Assembly (NCBI GenBank): GCA_963737145.1
Contig: CAVTRO010000007.1
Location: forward strand, 1,178,001 to 1,242,000
Reading direction: 5' to 3'
Origin: AP-15 sp963737145
GTDB taxonomy: Bacteria > Pseudomonadota > Alphaproteobacteria > ATCC43930 > CGMCC-115725
Length of the DNA: 64,000 nt
Position 1 is the stretch's first letter, and each line of letters starts with the position of its first letter. The notes below the pieces were generated by a model. It made no database searches, was not told the origin of the DNA, and was given only the letters and a program-made list of their open reading frames with translations. This document shows positions 37,653-46,596 of the stretch, piece by piece. Both the position numbers and the translations under genes were made by a program.

Positions 37653-37690
37653 CGCCTCCGTTCGATGCCGCCCAGTTGATCCGGCGCGCG

Positions 37691-38053
37691 TCAGCGCGGT
37701 TCGAGCCGCAGCGTGGTCAAGAGGATCTCGGCGCGCACCATTTCCTGCGCATGCGAGCTCGGCCGGTATTTCCGCAGGAACTCGGCGCTCGCGCGGGCGA
37801 TTGAGGCATCATCGCTCGCCGGGAATGCTTGCACTTCGAGCCGGCGCCCGGCGAACTCCAATGTGGCGGGTCCGCCCGCTGCGAGGTCCCGGTACCAGCG
37901 TCCCCTGACGCCGAGCCACGACCGCACGAAGACCTCGTCGTCGGCTACGACGATCCAGATCACGACCGCGGTCTTCGGGTGCCTGCCGGTCCGGATCCTC
38001 AACTCCCGCACATCGCGCAGTTCCCGCAGCGTGTTCGCATCGAAATTTGCCAT
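37691..38053 (-). CDS. DUF2255-like small protein
   Basis: 120 aa from ATG 38053 ('MANFDANTLRELRDVRELRI'). The sequence 'VIWIVVADDEVFVRSWLGVR' with 'RWYRDLAAG' resembles the DUF2255/PNPOx-like split-barrel type, in which small beta-barrel proteins bind flavin or other ligands. The longer upstream frame is Arg/Gly-rich and not supported. It is divergent from a broken LysR gene (130 bases), which might have regulated it. Function unknown. Confidence 0.6.
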   Translation of the reverse strand: MANFDANTLRELRDVRELRIRTGRHPKTAVVIWIVVADDEVFVRSWLGVRGRWYRDLAAGGPATLEFAGRRLEVQAFPASDDASIARASAEFLRKYRPSSHAQEMVRAEILLTTLRLEPR

Positions 38054-38182
38054 GCCGCAATCTCCCACGCGCCGGGGCGGTCCGCCCCTCCGATCGCGGC
38101 CGCCGCCGACCGACATCTAGCAGCGCGCGGCGGACGCGATTAGCCCTTATAATTGGCATGGAGTTATGAGCGGCGGCGATGA

Positions 38183-39087
38183 ATGCAGCACGGCAATTTG
38201 AATGACCTCCTGGTGTTTCGGGCTGTTGCGACCGAGCGCAGTTTCACGCGGGCGGCGGCTAAGCTGGGCGTATCCCAATCCGCGCTCAGCCACACCATCC
38301 GCGGCCTAGAAGAGCGGCTCGGCCTGCGGCTGCTGACCCGCACAACTCGCAGTGTCGCACCGACGGAAGCGGGCGAGCGGCTACTCCACACCGTTGCCCC
38401 ACGCTTCGAAGAGATCGAGGCCGAACTCGAAGCGCTGGGCGAGCTTCGCGAAAAACCCGCGGGCACGATCCGCATCACGGCAACCGACTATGCGGCCGAC
38501 ACTGTCCTCTGGCCGAAACTGGTGAAGTTCCTGCGGCAATACCCCGACATCAAGGTCGAGATCATGATCGACTACGGGCTCACCGATATCGTCGCCGGGC
38601 GTTTCGACGCCGGTGTGCGTTATGGCGAGCAGGTGGCGAAGGACATGATCGCCGTGCGCATCGGGCCCGATATGCGTATCGCGGTCGTCGGGGCGCCGTC
38701 GTATTTCAAGGAGCATCCGGAACCGAGGCGGCCACAGGAGCTGATCGGTCACAATTGCGTCAATCTGCGTCTGCCGACGCGTGGCGGGTTGTAGGTTGGG
38801 AGTTCGAGAAGGACGGCCGCGAGCTGAACGTGCATGTCGAAGGCCAGCTCGTCTTCAACGGCACGTTCCAGATGCTGAATGCGGCGCTCGCCGGGTTCGG
38901 CCTCGCCTATGTGCCGGAGGACGTGGCGCGGCCCCATCTTGCCAAGGGCCGCCTCAGACGGGTGCTCGACGACTGGTGCCCACCATATTCCGGCTATCAC
39001 CTCTATTACCCGAGCCGTCGGCAATCGACCCCGGCCTTCGCCCTGCTCGTCGAGGCGCTCCGCTACCGGGCGCCTCGGTCAGCTTAG
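38183..39087 (+). pseudogene. LysR-family transcription regulator, frameshifted
   Basis: From ATG 38183 an intact HTH ('FTRAAAKLGVSQSALSHTIR', 'LGLRLLTRTTRSVAPTEAGE') and the first effector subdomain are read to 'HNCVNLRLPTRGGL', where a TAG stops it. The adjacent frame takes over with 'GWEFEKDGRELNVHVEGQLV' and 'GFGLAYVPEDVARPHL'. One base is missing near 38786-38792. The repaired protein is ~301 aa, the family norm. The truncated version keeps the DNA-binding domain and could still bind. Confidence 0.87.
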
Positions 39088-39391
39088 GATGGGAGTGCCA
39101 GAATGGAGTATCGAGCAAAGAATGCTCCCCAATCATCCTTTCTGCCCCCCGCTCCAGAAACAGTGGACGACCGCTATGGGTCAGGGGGGATAACACTCTT
39201 AGTGAGTATATCTTCTCCGAATCGGCCGGGAAAACGGATATTGTCGCGACGTCGGTAATACCACGACTGCATCAGACCCTGCCACAGCAAAGGTCCATCC
39301 CCTCCCCTGCCCGCTCACCCTTGTTTCACCGCGCTGTTTTCTCGATAAAATCTGTTATCAAGAATAAAACTGCAGAACGGGGAGGGGTCGA

Positions 39392-39635
39392 GTGTCATTT
39401 GAACATTAAGTGGCGGTGCTCTTTGAGGCTATGTGGCGCAGCCCGCGCCGGTTCTGCCGGCGTGACGTGCTGATCCGTTTCCTGTCCGGCAATCATTTTT
39501 GTCCGGCTTGGCGTCTTCAGCCCAAAACTCCAGGACATTTCGTGGGTGATGACCGCTCATCGACCGTTTGGCGGACACGCCCAGGCGACGCCCACAAGGA
39601 GCAGGAGCGGGGCGCCAGATAATTTTCAAAACGAC
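39392..39635. mobile_element. IS-remnant-like segment bounded by inverted ends, in a 660-bp gene-free gap
   Basis: The gap 39088-39747 has no convincing gene. GTGTCATTTGAACATTAAG at 39392-39410 is a degenerate inverse of GCGCCAGATAATTTTCAAAA at 39612-39631. The same motif recurs twice in the forward orientation at 40582-40631. Multiple short repeats near each end are a feature of IS21-type elements, and no transposase is left between these. I infer a deletion derivative; the family assignment is tentative. Confidence 0.4.
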
Positions 39636-39747
39636 AGCGATCGGCGCGGCGACTTCCCGCCAATATGCGATAATGCCGCGCCAACGCGCCCGTCATCGTC
39701 GGTCGTTGAACCGGCGCTAACGCTACTGTGGGAGGCATCGACGCCAG

Positions 39748-40497
39748 ATGAACGCCATCAAAGACTCCATCAAGTCAGGTAGAACCGTCGTCGGGACCAC
39801 TGGGGCTCCGAACGTCGACGTGTCGATCCTAGCCGACGCCGGGTACGACTTCGTGCTCTTCGACACCCAGCACTCCCCCTGGGAGCCCAAGCAGCTGCAG
39901 CCGTCGATCCAGGCGATGCGTGGCAAGCAGGCGGCGCCGCTGGTGCGCGTCGCCGGCAACCGCGCCGATTTGATCTGCTTCGCACTTGACGCCGGGGCGC
40001 GCGGCATCGTTGTGCCGATGGTCAACACCCAAGCGGAGGCGGAGGCCGCCGTGCGCGCCTGCCGCTATCATCCGCTTGGCAACCGCAGCAACGCTGGGGT
40101 CCGCGGCGAGTGGGGCGAATTCGAGAATTACCGCGATTACCTCGATGCCGTGAACAACGGGCTCGTTATCGTGCCGATGATCGAGACCAACCAGGCGCTG
40201 GAAAACCTCGATGCCATCGCCTCGGTCCCGGGCGTCGACGTCCTGCTGATCGGCCCGTCCGATCTTTCGATCGAGCTGGGGGTGCCGCTCGACTACTCCT
40301 GCGACACCTACCAGCGAGCACTCAATAAAATCGCGGCAGCCGCCGCAAAGCGCGGCATCGCCGCTGGGATGTATTTCATCCCGCCCGAGATGGACCCGAA
40401 CTTCTTCGTCCAGAAGGGGTTCAAGTTCTTCACCATGCCATGGGGTCCCTGGGCGAAGGCCGGGATCCAGAACGGCCTGGCCGGGATCAAGCGCTAA
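39748..40497 (+). CDS. HpcH/HpaI family class II aldolase
   Basis: 249 aa from ATG 39748, the standard length. Active-site segments: 'FVLFDTQHSPWEPKQLQ' (metal/His region, with Gln instead of the usual Glu before His), 'APLVRVAGN' (carboxylate-binding Arg), 'GIVVPMVNTQAEAEAAV', 'IVPMIETNQALENL' (metal Glu) and 'VLLIGPSDLSIELGVP' (metal Asp). The family cleaves or forms 2-oxo-3-deoxy or 4-hydroxy-2-oxo acids with pyruvate. Flanked on both sides by IS-end-like repeats, so it may have arrived as a mobile cargo. Intact. Confidence 0.87.
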   Translation: MNAIKDSIKSGRTVVGTTGAPNVDVSILADAGYDFVLFDTQHSPWEPKQLQPSIQAMRGKQAAPLVRVAGNRADLICFALDAGARGIVVPMVNTQAEAEAAVRACRYHPLGNRSNAGVRGEWGEFENYRDYLDAVNNGLVIVPMIETNQALENLDAIASVPGVDVLLIGPSDLSIELGVPLDYSCDTYQRALNKIAAAAAKRGIAAGMYFIPPEMDPNFFVQKGFKFFTMPWGPWAKAGIQNGLAGIKR

Positions 40498-40581
40498 CGA
40501 CGGTCGACGCGGACGGTCCGACGGACGGCCAGATCGCCCAGCGAGGGAGATCGGGCGGGGAGATCGGCATAGCCGCCCGGC

Positions 40582-40631
40582 GCGCCAGATAATTCTCAAA
40601 GGCCTGCGCCAGATTAATTTTCAAAATGACC
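40582..40631 (+). repeat. Two tandem IS-end-like repeats after the aldolase gene
   Basis: GCGCCAGATAATTCTCAAA (40582-40600) and GCGCCAGATTAATTTTCAAA (40606-40625, continuing AATGACC) are near-identical direct repeats 24 bases apart. They match the repeat at 39612. They are embedded in the 339-base gene-free gap 40498-40836, in which I see nothing else. Confidence 0.65.
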
Positions 40632-40836
40632 GGGGTCGCGAGCAAGGCCGCCTCGATTGTTCCGGAAGCGGTGTGATGATTATTGGGTCAGAACGCGATG
40701 CGCAGGGTCAGCGCGCTGGCCCGCATGGTGTTGTGTTCGCGAGCTGCCCTACGGCATCGGTAATCCGGCGCCGGTCACCGCGCGGTCGTGATCGCCCGTC
40801 GGCCGCAAGCTCGTCGAAACGCGCCGCGCTCTTCCT

Positions 40837-41487
40837 TTAGGGATTCACCCGTACGTACACCCCGGCAGAACCCGGTGCATGCGTCATGGCCTGGCGCATG
40901 CGCGGCGAATTGGGCGAGGAATGTTGCTGTTGGTCGTTCCACTCCGGGCTTTCGGGCACGGCCGTACTGGCAAATTCGTACACCGTGCTGTAGCCGCTGG
41001 TACCCTCGAGAACCCGATAGCGGCGGGCGTAGATCACTCCCGGCACCTTGCGGTAGCCTGGCACATATTCCCCATTGTACCAGGCGTTCCACTCCGCATC
41101 GATTTCGGCGGGGACGGACATGCGGCCAATCTGCAACACCGGCGCCATGCCACGCTCCGGCATTTCCACGACGTCCGGGTAAATCTGTTCGCCAACAATG
41201 CGTGTCAAATTCTTCCCAATCACGGAAGGCGAGACTTTCTGTTCCCACGGCGTGCGCGGCCGGTTGGTGAACGCCGGCGTCTGCATCACCGCCACGCTTT
41301 CCAGTTCATAGCATGCCAGGTATTGCGGGCCACCCTTGACCGCCTCGTAGCGGGCCGCTGAGAGAATGCCGGGCACCGACAGCAATTCCGGTAGATGTTC
41401 CTTATTATACCAATCGTTGAATTCCTGCACGTGCTGGGCGTCGATATCAACGTACACCATGAAAATCCCGCGACCTTTTTGTGCCAT
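40837..41487 (-). CDS. Two-domain dimeric alpha-beta-barrel (EthD/DUF4286-like) protein
   Basis: 216 aa from ATG 41487, with AGGAGACG upstream. It contains two related ~90-residue halves: 'FNDWYNKEHLPELLSVPGIL' ... 'YLACYELES' and 'WNAWYNGEYVPGYRKVPGVI' ... 'YSTVYEFAS'. The W-Y-N-x-E-H/Y-x-P motif marks the ferredoxin-like dimeric barrel family; two fused copies make an internal pseudodimer. Family members are often encoded in catabolic clusters and have uncertain enzymatic roles. The second copy has lost the His of the first (EHLP to EYVP). Intact. Confidence 0.72.
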   Translation of the reverse strand: MAQKGRGIFMVYVDIDAQHVQEFNDWYNKEHLPELLSVPGILSAARYEAVKGGPQYLACYELESVAVMQTPAFTNRPRTPWEQKVSPSVIGKNLTRIVGEQIYPDVVEMPERGMAPVLQIGRMSVPAEIDAEWNAWYNGEYVPGYRKVPGVIYARRYRVLEGTSGYSTVYEFASTAVPESPEWNDQQQHSSPNSPRMRQAMTHAPGSAGVYVRVNP

Positions 41488-41874
41488 GTTTTCGTCTCCT
41501 CTGTGCAGCGTAGCCGCCATCGTTTTGCCTCGTCTCGTTGGCACCCGGTCCTCACGCTTGGAGCCCAGGAGAGACACGAGACACCAACTGGGGAGCCATC
41601 TCAGTTAACACTGAAAACTGCATCGCGTGCAAACATACTTGTCGGGGTGGCCGCCCGGGTTATCACGTAGGCGCGGCGGCGCGTTCCTGGTTGAGTCAGG
41701 GCATACTCGGCGCCGAAAATGATGCTGGCAAGTCCAACATGGAATAGTCCCCTGCCCTTCGGCGGCACTCGGTGCCGGCCTGCTCATCTATAGCCGAAAT
41801 CCGCGCTGACTTGTGGCCAGGCATTCGCTGCCATACCGTTTTGCTCCGCCCCAAAACGGACCCGGCTGCCAACC
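41488..41874. other. Gene-free interval, 387 bp
   Basis: I see no gene. A short frame includes 'NTENCIACKHTCRGG', superficially ferredoxin-like, but it lacks a full cluster motif, start site and neighbours. No repeats or hairpins of note were found. Confidence 0.4.
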
Positions 41875-42827
41875 ATGAGCACAATCGAATTTGTCGACCC
41901 CGAATTGCGCGATGCGCTCGCGCTGTGGCCACAGGTGTCGCTGACGGCCGAAACCTTGGCGCGGCGCCGCGCCGATGCGCTCGCGTTACTGAGCTCCGTT
42001 CCGACACCAGACCTGCCCGACATCGCGACGGGCGAGATCCACGTCGATAGTGCATTTGGCCCAAAGCCGATCCGCGTTCTGACGTATCGCCCGGTCACGT
42101 CCAACGACCCACTGCCCGTCATTGTACACATCCATGGCGGGGGCTTCGTGATGGGCGCGCCGGAAATGAAGGATGTGGAAAATAGGCTCTTCGCATCAGA
42201 GCTAAGATGCGCGATCTATTCCGTGGATCATCGCCTCGCGCCGGAAGCGCCGCACCCGGCGCCATTGGAGGACATCTACTCGGTGTTCGCTTGGCTGCAC
42301 GCGAATGCGGCCAGCTCGGGCTTGATCCCGCCCGCATCGGTATTAAGGGCGAAAGCGGAGGCGGCGGTTTCGCGGCAGCGGCCGCACTTTACGCCCGTGA
42401 TCGGCAGGGACCAAAATTCGCCTTTCAGCACCTGATCTATCCGATGATCGACGACCGCACGGCGGTGCGCAGGGACCTACATCCTTACGTCGGCGAATTC
42501 GTCTGGACGCAAGAGAACAACTATTTCGGCTGGCGTTCGCTGCTGGGCAAAGAGCCGGGCTCGGCCGACGTCTCGCCTTATGCGGCTGCTGCACGAGCAG
42601 CGGATGTGTCGGGTCTGCCTCCAACCTACATTTCGGTTGGCGGTCTTGATCTCTTCCTTGAAGAAAACATGATCTATGCGGATCGATTGAGCCGCGCGGG
42701 GGTGCCGGTCGAGCTTCACATCTATCCGCGGGCGTATCACGGCTTCTATCGTGCGACGAATGCCCGCGTGACCAGGCAGGCCGAGCACGACACTCGTGAG
42801 GCGTTGCGACGCTTCCTGCACGGGTAA
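41875..42827 (+). pseudogene. HSL-type alpha/beta-hydrolase (esterase), frameshifted
   Basis: From ATG 41875 the frame has the oxyanion motif 'VIVHIHGGGFVMGAPEMKD' and 'YSVDHRLAPEAPHPAPLED'. After 'VFAWLHANAAS' it moves to nonsense; the other frame gives 'LGLDPARIGIKGESGGGGFA' (nucleophile Ser in GESGG), 'PPTYISVGGLDLFLEENMIY' (Asp) and 'HIYPRAYHGFYRAT' (His). The break is a single indel near 42312-42326. The repaired protein is ~317 aa, normal for hormone-sensitive-lipase-type esterases. Confidence 0.86.
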
Positions 42828-43122
42828 GCCTTCTGTTTGACGCCGGTCGTTGTGAAACCTTCCGTGCTGTCGGACGAAAAGGATCTGGCCCTGATTTGCC
42901 GGAATACATCGCCAGACGACTGCCGCGCTATCCGTTGATTCCAGCAACGCTGATCGGCAGGCGCGGGCAAATCGATCGGCGCTATCATGGGCAAGGGTGG
43001 GGCAGTTTCCTGTTTCTCGATGGCCTCCATCGCTGCTCGCGCTGTGAGGTCGCATCTTTCGCCGTGATTGCCCCTACTCTCCTCGCGCAGTGTGTCCGAT
43101 CCTATAGGGGTCCTCCCGTGGA

Positions 43123-43813
43123 TCAGCCGTTCTGCAGCCGGTAGCGCAGCCAAACCGCGCCGCCTTCCAGCACTTCACAGCTTTCCAGCGTTATCGAACG
43201 GAGCGGAGCTCGCGCGTCGATCTCGTCCTCGCGGGAAAAGGCATAGGGTCCGCCCCGGGCGCCGTCCACCGCCGGGCAGACCGCGAGGCTGATCTCGTCG
43301 ATCAGGCCGGCCCGCAGAAACGAGCCGTTCGATTTGCCGCCGCCTTCGAGCAGCAAGCGCTCGACCCCCAGTTCGCGGTTCAGGATGTCCAGCGCGAGCG
43401 CCAGATCGAGCTCCCGTTCGCCGGAAGATGTAGGAGACGCCGTCGCGGCGCAGCCCCGCCAGATGCCCGTCGGAGACCTGCTCGGTCAACACCGCGACGA
43501 TCGGGTCCCGGCCGATATCCGCGCGACCCCAGGCGATCTTGCCGTGCGCATCGAGCGCGATACCATAAGCAGTGGCGTCGCGCCGGACGAACCAGGGTTC
43601 GCGTGGGAAGACCTCGCCGGCGTGATCAGGATAGGCATCTGCCTTGGCGTATTCGCTACCGGTGACGCGGCCGATCAGCCAGGAGCCGTTGCCGAGCTGC
43701 TCGTGGATGCGCTCGAACAGACCGGCCATACGGTTCTCCGCCGGCCGCCACCGGCTGCTCCAGGTCCGGCCATCGATGCTCGTATTCATGTGGCAGATGA
43801 CATAAGGCTTCAT
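43123..43813 (-). pseudogene. RibD C-terminal/dihydrofolate-reductase-like protein, frameshifted
   Basis: From ATG 43813 ('MKPYVICHMNTSIDGRTWSS') the frame reaches 'LRRDGVSYIF' and then leaves the family sequence. The alternative frame supplies 'GERELDLALALDILNRELGV' and the RibD-type nucleotide motif 'ERLLLEGGGKSNGSFLRAGL', ending at 43123. One surplus base (or two missing) near 43427 explains the break. Proteins of this class reduce pyrimidine or pterin intermediates; the specific substrate is unknown. The 295-base interval downstream (42828-43122) holds no gene. Confidence 0.82.
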
Positions 43814-43917
43814 CTGCGTCCCTTTACCGATTGGCCGCGGCTAAGGCCGGGAGCGGCCAGCCGGTCGATTACCTGCAAGCCTGTGTGCCCGATCTGTCGC
43901 CGCGGGAATTCGGTCAT
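43810..43917 (-). pseudogene. Remnant of an aldo/keto reductase N-terminus (35 aa)
   Basis: ATG 43917 opens a 35-residue frame starting 'MTEFPRRQIGHTGLQV', the typical beginning of aldo/keto reductases such as pyridoxal 4-dehydrogenase or D-threo-aldose dehydrogenase types. It then changes to unrelated 'IDRLAAPGLSRGQSVKGRR'. The stop TGA overlaps the ATG of the RibD-like gene. The rest of the ~320-aa enzyme is missing, so this is a deletion scar. Confidence 0.5.
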
Positions 43918-43949
43918 CTGACGGTCCTCCGCTGGGGGCGGTTCGGCGG

Positions 43950-44805
43950 TCATACCGGGTGGCGGGTGAGGTGATCGAGCAGCACTCGCTGATCCGCGCC
44001 GGCTGCTGATCGGCGGCGTAGTGGCCGACGCCCGGCAATGGCGCGAAACGGTAATCCGCCTCGATGAATTCAGCCGTCCCTTCCGCGGCTATGCGGCCGA
44101 CTGTGTCATCGGCCTCGCCTCAGATGAACAGGGTCGGCACGCGGGTGGGGCCGATCGGCGCGCGCTGGCCGCGCGCGCCATACCAAGCGAGCGCTGCTTC
44201 CATGGCCGGCGGATTGCCGATCACCGACAAGTGCTTTTCGATCGCTTCGCGGGGAACGCCGTTGCGCGCCAAGCGGTCCCGCACCCACTTCCCGTTTTCG
44301 GCAAGCAGCTTCTGCCCGGCGTCCGGATCGAGCAATTCCTGGTGATGGCGCGACCGGTGCGGCTGCTCGAGATCGATCTTCAAGGCGCGCGCGAACGATG
44401 CGGGATGCGGTCGCGACAGCATGGTCAGCGACGGGATTCGCTCCGGCCAGCGATCGGCGATGATCCCGGCGAGGCTGCCACCCCAATCATGGCCGACCAA
44501 GTGGAACCGCCGGCCGCCGTGGCCGACGCCAGTGACGATGTCGTTGGCATCGCCGATCAACTTGTCGATCCGGTAGTTATCGAAATCGGTCGGGTCGGGA
44601 CGCGCACCGGCAGCATAGCCGCGCTGGTTGGGGGCCACGGCAAAAATCCCGCCGCGGCCATCACCGGGATCTGGTTATCCCAGAAATAGCGCGAGACACA
44701 GAAGCCGTGCAGCATCAGCATCAGCGGCGCCGACGCATCACCGCCGACCGAGCAGTCGAACACTAGGTCGGGAGCGGTTTCAATCTCACGCGTCTCGATC
44801 GTCAT
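43950..44805 (-). pseudogene. Alpha/beta-hydrolase (haloalkane dehalogenase/epoxide hydrolase type) with three lesions
   Basis: The start at ATG 44805 is 'MTIETREIETAPDLVFDCSV', with 'LMLMLHGFCVSRYFWDNQIP'. A frameshift near 44630 leads to 'APNQRGYAAGARPDPTDFDN' and the nucleophile motif 'FHLVGHDWGGSLAGI'. At 44120-44122 an in-frame TGA follows 'PTLFI'; the next codons continue 'GEADDTVGRIAAEGTAEFIE', so the family's Trp (FIWGEAD) is replaced by stop. A final deletion near 44000 precedes 'VLLDHLTRHPV' and the TGA at 43950. Two indels plus a nonsense codon make sequencing error an unlikely complete explanation. Confidence 0.85.
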
Positions 44806-45133
44806 GGTGCCGTCGGGACTTTCATCAATCGGAGAAGGCGAGGACGAGATCATGTCTCGGCGGCGGGGGTCAATCCGGCTTTCGTTAGGGCCGCTTCCGG
44901 CGCGCGTCAGATGTCGATCTCCGGGATCACCGGACGAGGTTATCGCCGATCGGCACCTTCTCAGAACGAAATCCATTTTCGCGTATCCGAGTCGTTCATA
45001 CAAAACTTACCGTAATTCCACTTACATATGCGTTATCACTGGCAAGATGGACAGAGAGATTGGCCGCTGAGGCGCCTTACCTTGCGGCGGACCGGAGGCG
45101 CGGCTGAGATGGTCCTGCGCTTGTCCCGCAAAT

Positions 45134-45565
45134 TTAACGACCGATCCCGTCGAGCGTATAGTCGTGGTCATGAAAGACGGTGCGACGCGAGAAGCGCCAT
45201 TGGCCGCCGTCCTCTTTGATCAGCTCGCACGTATAACGGCCGGGCGGAAGGCTACGGTGGTTGCCGTCTTTTGAGATGAGCACCAGCAGATAGGCACTAG
45301 CGGCGGCCCGGTTTCCGGTGATCGTCACGGCGATATTGCTGACCATATGACGAAATTGCGTGCCCGAGGCGAGCTGCGCAGCAAAGCGGCCGGCGAAGGC
45401 GCGGATTTCGTCGCGGCCGCTGATGTCGATGACGGGGCTCTTGAGGATAGCGTCTACCGTGAAGCAATCGACTACGATCTCGATCTCGCCATTGTCGAGC
45501 GCGCAGCAATAGCGCGTGAAGAGATCGTGGATCGCTGCACGATCTTCGAGGGTGCTTTCGCTCAT
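45134..45565 (-). CDS. NTF2-like (SnoaL-type) protein
   Basis: 143 aa from ATG 45565 with AAGGAG nearby. The cone-shaped NTF2 fold is recognisable in 'RAAIHDLFTRYCCALDNGE', 'IEIVVDCFTVDAILKS' and 'QFRHMVSNIAVTITGNRAAA'. The family includes polyketide cyclases, ring-hydroxylating dioxygenase small subunits and ketosteroid isomerases, so a substrate cannot be assigned. It ends next to an intergenic region and precedes a RidA gene on the same strand. Intact. Confidence 0.75.
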   Translation of the reverse strand: MSESTLEDRAAIHDLFTRYCCALDNGEIEIVVDCFTVDAILKSPVIDISGRDEIRAFAGRFAAQLASGTQFRHMVSNIAVTITGNRAAASAYLLVLISKDGNHRSLPPGRYTCELIKEDGGQWRFSRRTVFHDHDYTLDGIGR

Positions 45566-45661
45566 TCCTCGTCTCCTTGGTCAGGCTTGTCTAGGCCAAG
45601 CCGTTGACCGTCGGGCTTGCCGGACTGCGCCGCCGGATCGGCGTCGGCCCGGAGCCGCTTC

Positions 45662-46078
45662 TCAGGAATTGACGACGGCGACGGCCTCGATCTCGATCAT
45701 GAAATCGGGTCCAGCGAGTCGGGTGACACCGACGGTCGTGCTCGTCGGAGTCGCTACCCCGATATAGCGCATGCGGATATCGGCGCACTTCTGGAACTCG
45801 TCGAAGTCAGTCACAAAGGTGTTGGTCTTGACGATGTCGGCCCATGTGGCGCCCGCCGCCTTGAGACACCGGTCGAGGTTCTGGAACGTCTGTTCCATCT
45901 GCGCCCGCATGTCGCCTTTGCCGACGCAGTTGCCGTCAGCGTCGCGGGCCAATTGGCCGGCGGTGTAGACGATCTTGCCGTTGCCGTTCACCGTGATGAC
46001 GTGCGAGTAGGACGGGTTTCCGCCCGACATTCTGACATTCATCCCTTCCGGCTGAAACCGCTCGATCTGAAGAACCAT
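45662..46078 (-). CDS. RidA/YjgF/YER057c family protein
   Basis: 138 aa from ATG 46078, preceded by CCAGGAGAGAG. The family pattern is clear: 'ITVNGNGKIVYTAGQLARDA', 'QMEQTFQNLDRCLKAAGATW', 'DIVKTNTFVTDFDEF' and the C-terminal 'AGPDFMIEIEAVAVV' (the catalytic Arg and Glu region of RidA; here the position after TRLAGPD lacks the Arg of 'R..V.V..LP', so deaminase activity is uncertain). RidA hydrolyses reactive 2-aminoacrylate-type imines. A longer upstream frame is a shadow. Confidence 0.88.
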   Translation of the reverse strand: MVLQIERFQPEGMNVRMSGGNPSYSHVITVNGNGKIVYTAGQLARDADGNCVGKGDMRAQMEQTFQNLDRCLKAAGATWADIVKTNTFVTDFDEFQKCADIRMRYIGVATPTSTTVGVTRLAGPDFMIEIEAVAVVNS

Positions 46079-46331
46079 TTCTCTCTCCTGGTCAGGTTCG
46101 GCCCCCATGGGGCCAGCATTGGCGCACAAGTCGGCCCAGCAAGGTAGCGGCTCGGTTGAGGGGTTGAGGCAATGCGCGACGATTGTTTGCGAGTCGCGCC
46201 AGCCGATCGCGGCAGGAAGGACCCGCAAATAGTTGCCGGCGTGATCCTGCCGACGCCCTCTTGTTCTGTATGTGATAATGTCTTTATCGTATGGCTTTGA
46301 CCGCGGCGCGCGCCTGAGTAGTCTCGACCCT

Positions 46332-46593
46332 ATGGAAATCACCCTCACTATCCCCGACGAACTCGCCCGACTGCTCGGCAGCACGGGCGAGATCGAGCGC
46401 CGCGCGCTCGAAGCCTTCGCACTGGCAGAATATCAGGCTGGGCGGTTTGACTCGGCCCGAGCTGCGCCGCCTCATCGGTTTTGGGACGCGCTACGAGCTC
46501 GACGGCTTCCTCAAGGCGCATGGCGTCAACGAGGGCATGACGCTGGAGGAATTTGAGCGCGACCGCGAGACTCTGGACCGGCTCGGTTTTTGA
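46332..46593 (+). pseudogene. UPF0175-family antitoxin, frameshifted
   Basis: From ATG 46332 the frame reads 'MEITLTIPDELARLLGSTGE' and 'EIERRALEAFALAEYQAGR', canonical for the UPF0175 family, then breaks. The other frame gives 'TRPELRRLIGFGTRYELDGF' and 'LTLEEFERDRETLDRLGF'-like ending at TGA 46593. The cause is one surplus T in CGGTTTGACT (46451-46455), where CGG TTG ACT is expected. The truncated product keeps only the first half. The cognate DUF3368 toxin gene starts four bases downstream and is intact. Confidence 0.87.
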
Positions 46594-46596
46594 CCC

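Noticed and set aside
41538..41747. Ferredoxin-like 'CIACKHTC' peptide
   Set aside because: Only part of an iron-sulfur motif is present, in a frame with no ribosome-binding site and no related neighbours; chance is sufficient.
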